A stretch of DNA of 64,000 nt from Hyphococcus sp. (GTDB lineage Bacteria > Pseudomonadota > Alphaproteobacteria > Caulobacterales > Parvularculaceae). The notes beneath the pieces are model-generated. The model was not told where the DNA came from, ran no database searches, and was given only the letters and a program-made list of their open reading frames with translations. Location of the stretch: the NCBI GenBank assembly GCA_021604585.1, contig BQJG01000004.1:29956-93955 (forward strand), in the 5' to 3' direction. Each line of letters begins with the position of its first letter. Within the stretch, counting starts at the first letter, position 1. The translations under genes were made by a program, and so were the position numbers. Of this stretch, positions 62,021 through 64,000 are shown in pieces.

Positions 62021-63331
62021 ATGGACCACGGAAAAAACACCTTCGCCACCAATGAAAGCCTGAAGTCGCGCCGCGACGAGGCGTGTCCCATCGGCCTGCC
62101 GTCCAAGTCCGGCATTTACGCGGCGCGCGCGCAGGGCGCCGAGCTGTGGGACGTTGAAGGCAAGCGTTACATCGATTTTATCGGCGGCATTGGCGTGTTG
62201 AACGTCGGTCATGCGCACCCAAAAGTGGTCGCGGCGATCAAGAAGCAATCGGAAAATTTCATCCATACGGCTTTTGGCATCGCGCAATATGAATCCTACG
62301 TCGAAGTCTGCGAGAAACTGAACAAGCTGACGCCCGGCTCGACCCCAAAGAAAACCGCGCTGTTCAACTCCGGCGCTGAGGCGGTCGAGAACTCGGTCAA
62401 GTTCGCGCGCCAGATCACCGGCCGTCCCGGCGTGATCGCGTTTTCCGGCGCCTTCCATGGCCGCACGCTGCTGGCGACGACGCTGACCGGCAAGTCAAAA
62501 CCCTACAAGGTCGGCTTCGGGCCTTACGTGCCGGCGGTGTTTCATGCGGAATATCCCGACGCCTATCACGGTGTGACCGTCGCTGACGCGCTCGCTAGCG
62601 TCGATCACATCTTCAAGACTATGATCAACGCCAACGAAGTGGCGGCGATGATCGTTGAACCCGTGCAGGGCGAGGGCGGGTTTAACCCCGCGCCGCCGGA
62701 ATTTTTGAAAGCGCTGCGCGCCAAATGCGACGAGCACGGCATCATGCTGATCGCCGACGAAATTCAGTCCGGCATGGGCCGCACCGGCAAATATTTCGCC
62801 TTTGATAAAGCCGGCGTCGAGCCGGACTTTATCTGCGTTGCGAAATCCATCGCGGCGGGCCTTCCCTTGTCGGCGCTGACCGGCAAGGCGGAATTGATGG
62901 ACAAGGTCGTCGCCGGCTCCATGGGCTCGACCTATGGCGGCAACCCGGTCGCCTGCGCCGCGGCGCTCGCCGTGTTCGAGATTATCGAGGAAGAAGGCTT
63001 GTTGAAGCGCGCGGAAGAAATCGGCGCGCAAACCGAAAAGCGCTGGAAAGAATTGCAGGCCGGCATCGGCAAAAGCGTCATCGGCGATGTGCGCCGGGTT
63101 GGCGGCATGATGGCGCTTGAGTTTGTGAAAGACGGCGATGCGTCGAAACCCAATGGCGATGTCGCGGCGGCAATCCTCACCGAAGCGCGCGCGCGCGGGT
63201 TGATCATGACGACCGCCGGCGCTTACGCACAGTGCCTCAGGTCGCTGGTGCCGCTGGTGATCTCCGATGAGATGCTCAACGAAGGCCTCGACATTTTCGC
63301 TGACGCGACGGAAGCAGCGTTGAAGGGCTAA
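62021..63331 (+). CDS. gabT: 4-aminobutyrate aminotransferase
   Basis: GabT moves the amino group of 4-aminobutyrate to 2-oxoglutarate, giving succinate semialdehyde. The 436-residue class III PLP aminotransferase shows FNSGAEAVENSVKFAR (cofactor phosphate site), FHGRTLLA, the Asp of LIADEIQSGMGRTG, and the PLP lysine in CVAKSIAAGLPLSAL. Length and blocks match GabT; ornithine or acetylornithine aminotransferase is less likely because of the GFNPAPPEFLKALR and TGK patterns. Codon use is markedly more G/C-biased than in the preceding genes. gabD is not in the window. Confidence 0.92.
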   Translation: MDHGKNTFATNESLKSRRDEACPIGLPSKSGIYAARAQGAELWDVEGKRYIDFIGGIGVLNVGHAHPKVVAAIKKQSENFIHTAFGIAQYESYVEVCEKLNKLTPGSTPKKTALFNSGAEAVENSVKFARQITGRPGVIAFSGAFHGRTLLATTLTGKSKPYKVGFGPYVPAVFHAEYPDAYHGVTVADALASVDHIFKTMINANEVAAMIVEPVQGEGGFNPAPPEFLKALRAKCDEHGIMLIADEIQSGMGRTGKYFAFDKAGVEPDFICVAKSIAAGLPLSALTGKAELMDKVVAGSMGSTYGGNPVACAAALAVFEIIEEEGLLKRAEEIGAQTEKRWKELQAGIGKSVIGDVRRVGGMMALEFVKDGDASKPNGDVAAAILTEARARGLIMTTAGAYAQCLRSLVPLVISDEMLNEGLDIFADATEAALKG

Positions 63332-63443
63332 CAACAAACGCGACGAACTTTGCCTCGCGCATGCCGTTCGGTTAAGCGGCGGGTTGTTTTTTGCTGCTGG
63401 TCTGGTCGCGGGTGGCAGGGTAACCAGCGCAACTTGTGTTTTT

Positions 63444-63523
63444 GTCATCACCGGGCTTGTCCCGGTGATCCAGTTACACCCGCCTTGCCAGTTCTGGATG
63501 CCCGGGACACGCCCGGGCATGAC
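63444..63523. repeat. 80-bp palindromic dispersed repeat
   Basis: The element begins GTCAT and ends ATGAC, with two inner hairpins: TCACCGGG/CCCGGTGA (63449-63468 region) and ATGCCCGGG/CCCGGGCAT (63498-63520 region), joined by a CCAG...CTGG pair. CCGGG-cttgtc-CCCGG-type palindromes of this form are scattered between genes in many alphaproteobacteria. It may also serve as a terminator for gabT and the convergent gene. Confidence 0.7.
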
Positions 63524-63547
63524 AACATTAGAGGGTGCGCGTTAAAG

Positions 63548-64000
63548 CTACCCCTTCTTCCAGACGCTTCCCTTGCGCAACGCGTCGGCGACTTTGCCGG
63601 TGCGTTTGCCTTGCGTCGGGTGATGCGCCCAGAAGGCGTCGTCAAACGATGACGCCGGATTGCGATAGATCACGCCGAGCGGCATCGGAAAACCTTCCTT
63701 GGGCAGATTGATCAGCATCTGCGCGATGGTCGCGCTGGTTTCGTCATGGATAAGAACATCTTCCGGTTTGACGCCAGCATCGCCAACATCGGCCACTTCC
63801 AGCGCCAGCGTCCGCATATTCAGCCGCAAGCCCTTGGCGCCGTTCGCAAAAAGCAGCGGCTTTCCATGTTCCACATGAAGCTGGGTTTCGGCGGCGGTTT
63901 TCTTGGCGACGAAATCCTCGAACCGGTCCTTGTTGTAGACGATGCAGTTCTGGAAAATCTCGACAAACGCCGCGCCCTTAAAATTATGCGCCGACTTCAA
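63548..64000 (-). CDS. korB: 2-oxoacid:ferredoxin oxidoreductase beta subunit (partial)
   Basis: The last 150 residues of a leftward gene lie at the right edge; the start is outside. The block MKSAHNFKGAAFVEIFQNC followed by IVYN, and ETQLHVEHGKPLLFANGAKGLRL, are typical of the beta subunit of 2-oxoglutarate (or pyruvate) ferredoxin oxidoreductases, which bind thiamine diphosphate and form acyl-CoA with reduction of ferredoxin. The tail ends PLGVIYRNP ... HHPTQGKRTG ... WKKG. The korA gene would be expected just beyond the window. Confidence 0.88.
   Translation of the reverse strand: MKSAHNFKGAAFVEIFQNCIVYNKDRFEDFVAKKTAAETQLHVEHGKPLLFANGAKGLRLNMRTLALEVADVGDAGVKPEDVLIHDETSATIAQMLINLPKEGFPMPLGVIYRNPASSFDDAFWAHHPTQGKRTGKVADALRKGSVWKKG

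Noticed and set aside
62495..63520. Long open frame (341 codons) on the minus strand opposite gabT
   Set aside because: It is the antisense of a clear aminotransferase gene with strong G/C third-position bias, which creates open antisense frames; the translation has no family features.

Overview
This is an ordinary chromosomal stretch of an alphaproteobacterium, most likely from the Caulobacterales/Parvularculales side (Hyphomonadaceae- or Parvularculaceae-like). The placement is inferred from gene content: a trmL/hemF/petABC neighbourhood, a murA-DUF2948-hisD ... UPF0262-infA-maf-rng-yacG housekeeping cluster, and a GAAC-N7-GAAC direct repeat that matches the alphaproteobacterial LexA box. 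There is no rRNA operon, phage, CRISPR array or intact insertion sequence. One tRNA gene (Thr, GGT) is present.

Layout. 0-4.8 kb: the end of a type II secretion operon (gspM tail, gspN, a lipoprotein), then a ZIP metal transporter and a divergent CDF exporter around a possible operator, and an O-glycosylation-ligase-like membrane protein. 4.9-12.2 kb: a tight leftward run trmL-hemF-peptide ABC transporter-P1 peptidase, in which substrate-binding protein and first permease are one 855-residue protein. 12.4-15.3 kb: the cytochrome bc1 operon petABC, closed by a strong terminator. 15.3-21.5 kb: mtnP, a PilZ protein, ychF, pth, rplY, a TrpR-like regulator with hisG, and tRNA-Thr. 21.5-25.1 kb: a thioesterase, a LOG protein, and an HxlR regulator divergent from pirin, an isochorismatase-like hydrolase and an ABM monooxygenase, which looks like a quinone/electrophile response unit with a visible palindromic operator. 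25.3-35 kb: the murA...yacG cluster, interrupted after hisD by a VOC protein, a GST, trhO and a DUF481 outer-membrane protein. 35-38.6 kb: a probable zinc uptake locus (His-containing small membrane protein, porin, ZnuA-like protein, ABC-3 permease) without its ATPase. 38.6-43.9 kb: an EF-hand protein, patatin and 3-hydroxybutyrate dehydrogenase, a TPR protein, threonine synthase and a hexapeptide acetyltransferase. 43.9-47.6 kb: a 31-residue single-helix membrane protein preceded by a LexA-type box, then dnaE. 47.6-59.5 kb: galU, a DUF502 protein, recG, a Nudix hydrolase, a cadherin/PQQ-type lipoprotein, a CPBP protease, a HerA-like ATPase, a protein built of 11-residue acidic repeats, an Hpt protein and a VWA protein. 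59.5-62 kb: an AT-richer patch (a small exported protein and a serine hydrolase lipoprotein) and about 360 bp of unidentified DNA. 62-64 kb: gabT and the C-terminal part of a 2-oxoacid:ferredoxin oxidoreductase beta subunit.

The strongest candidate for something new is the small gene at 43978-44073. It is too short for normal gene finding, has a good ribosome site, one predicted membrane helix, and a LexA-type box just upstream. That is the architecture of SidA, the SOS-induced division inhibitor of Caulobacter. Other points worth a look are the substrate-binding-protein/permease fusion with an extra membrane helix, the HxlR operator, the maf gene without a standard start codon, and the ATPase-less zinc transporter.
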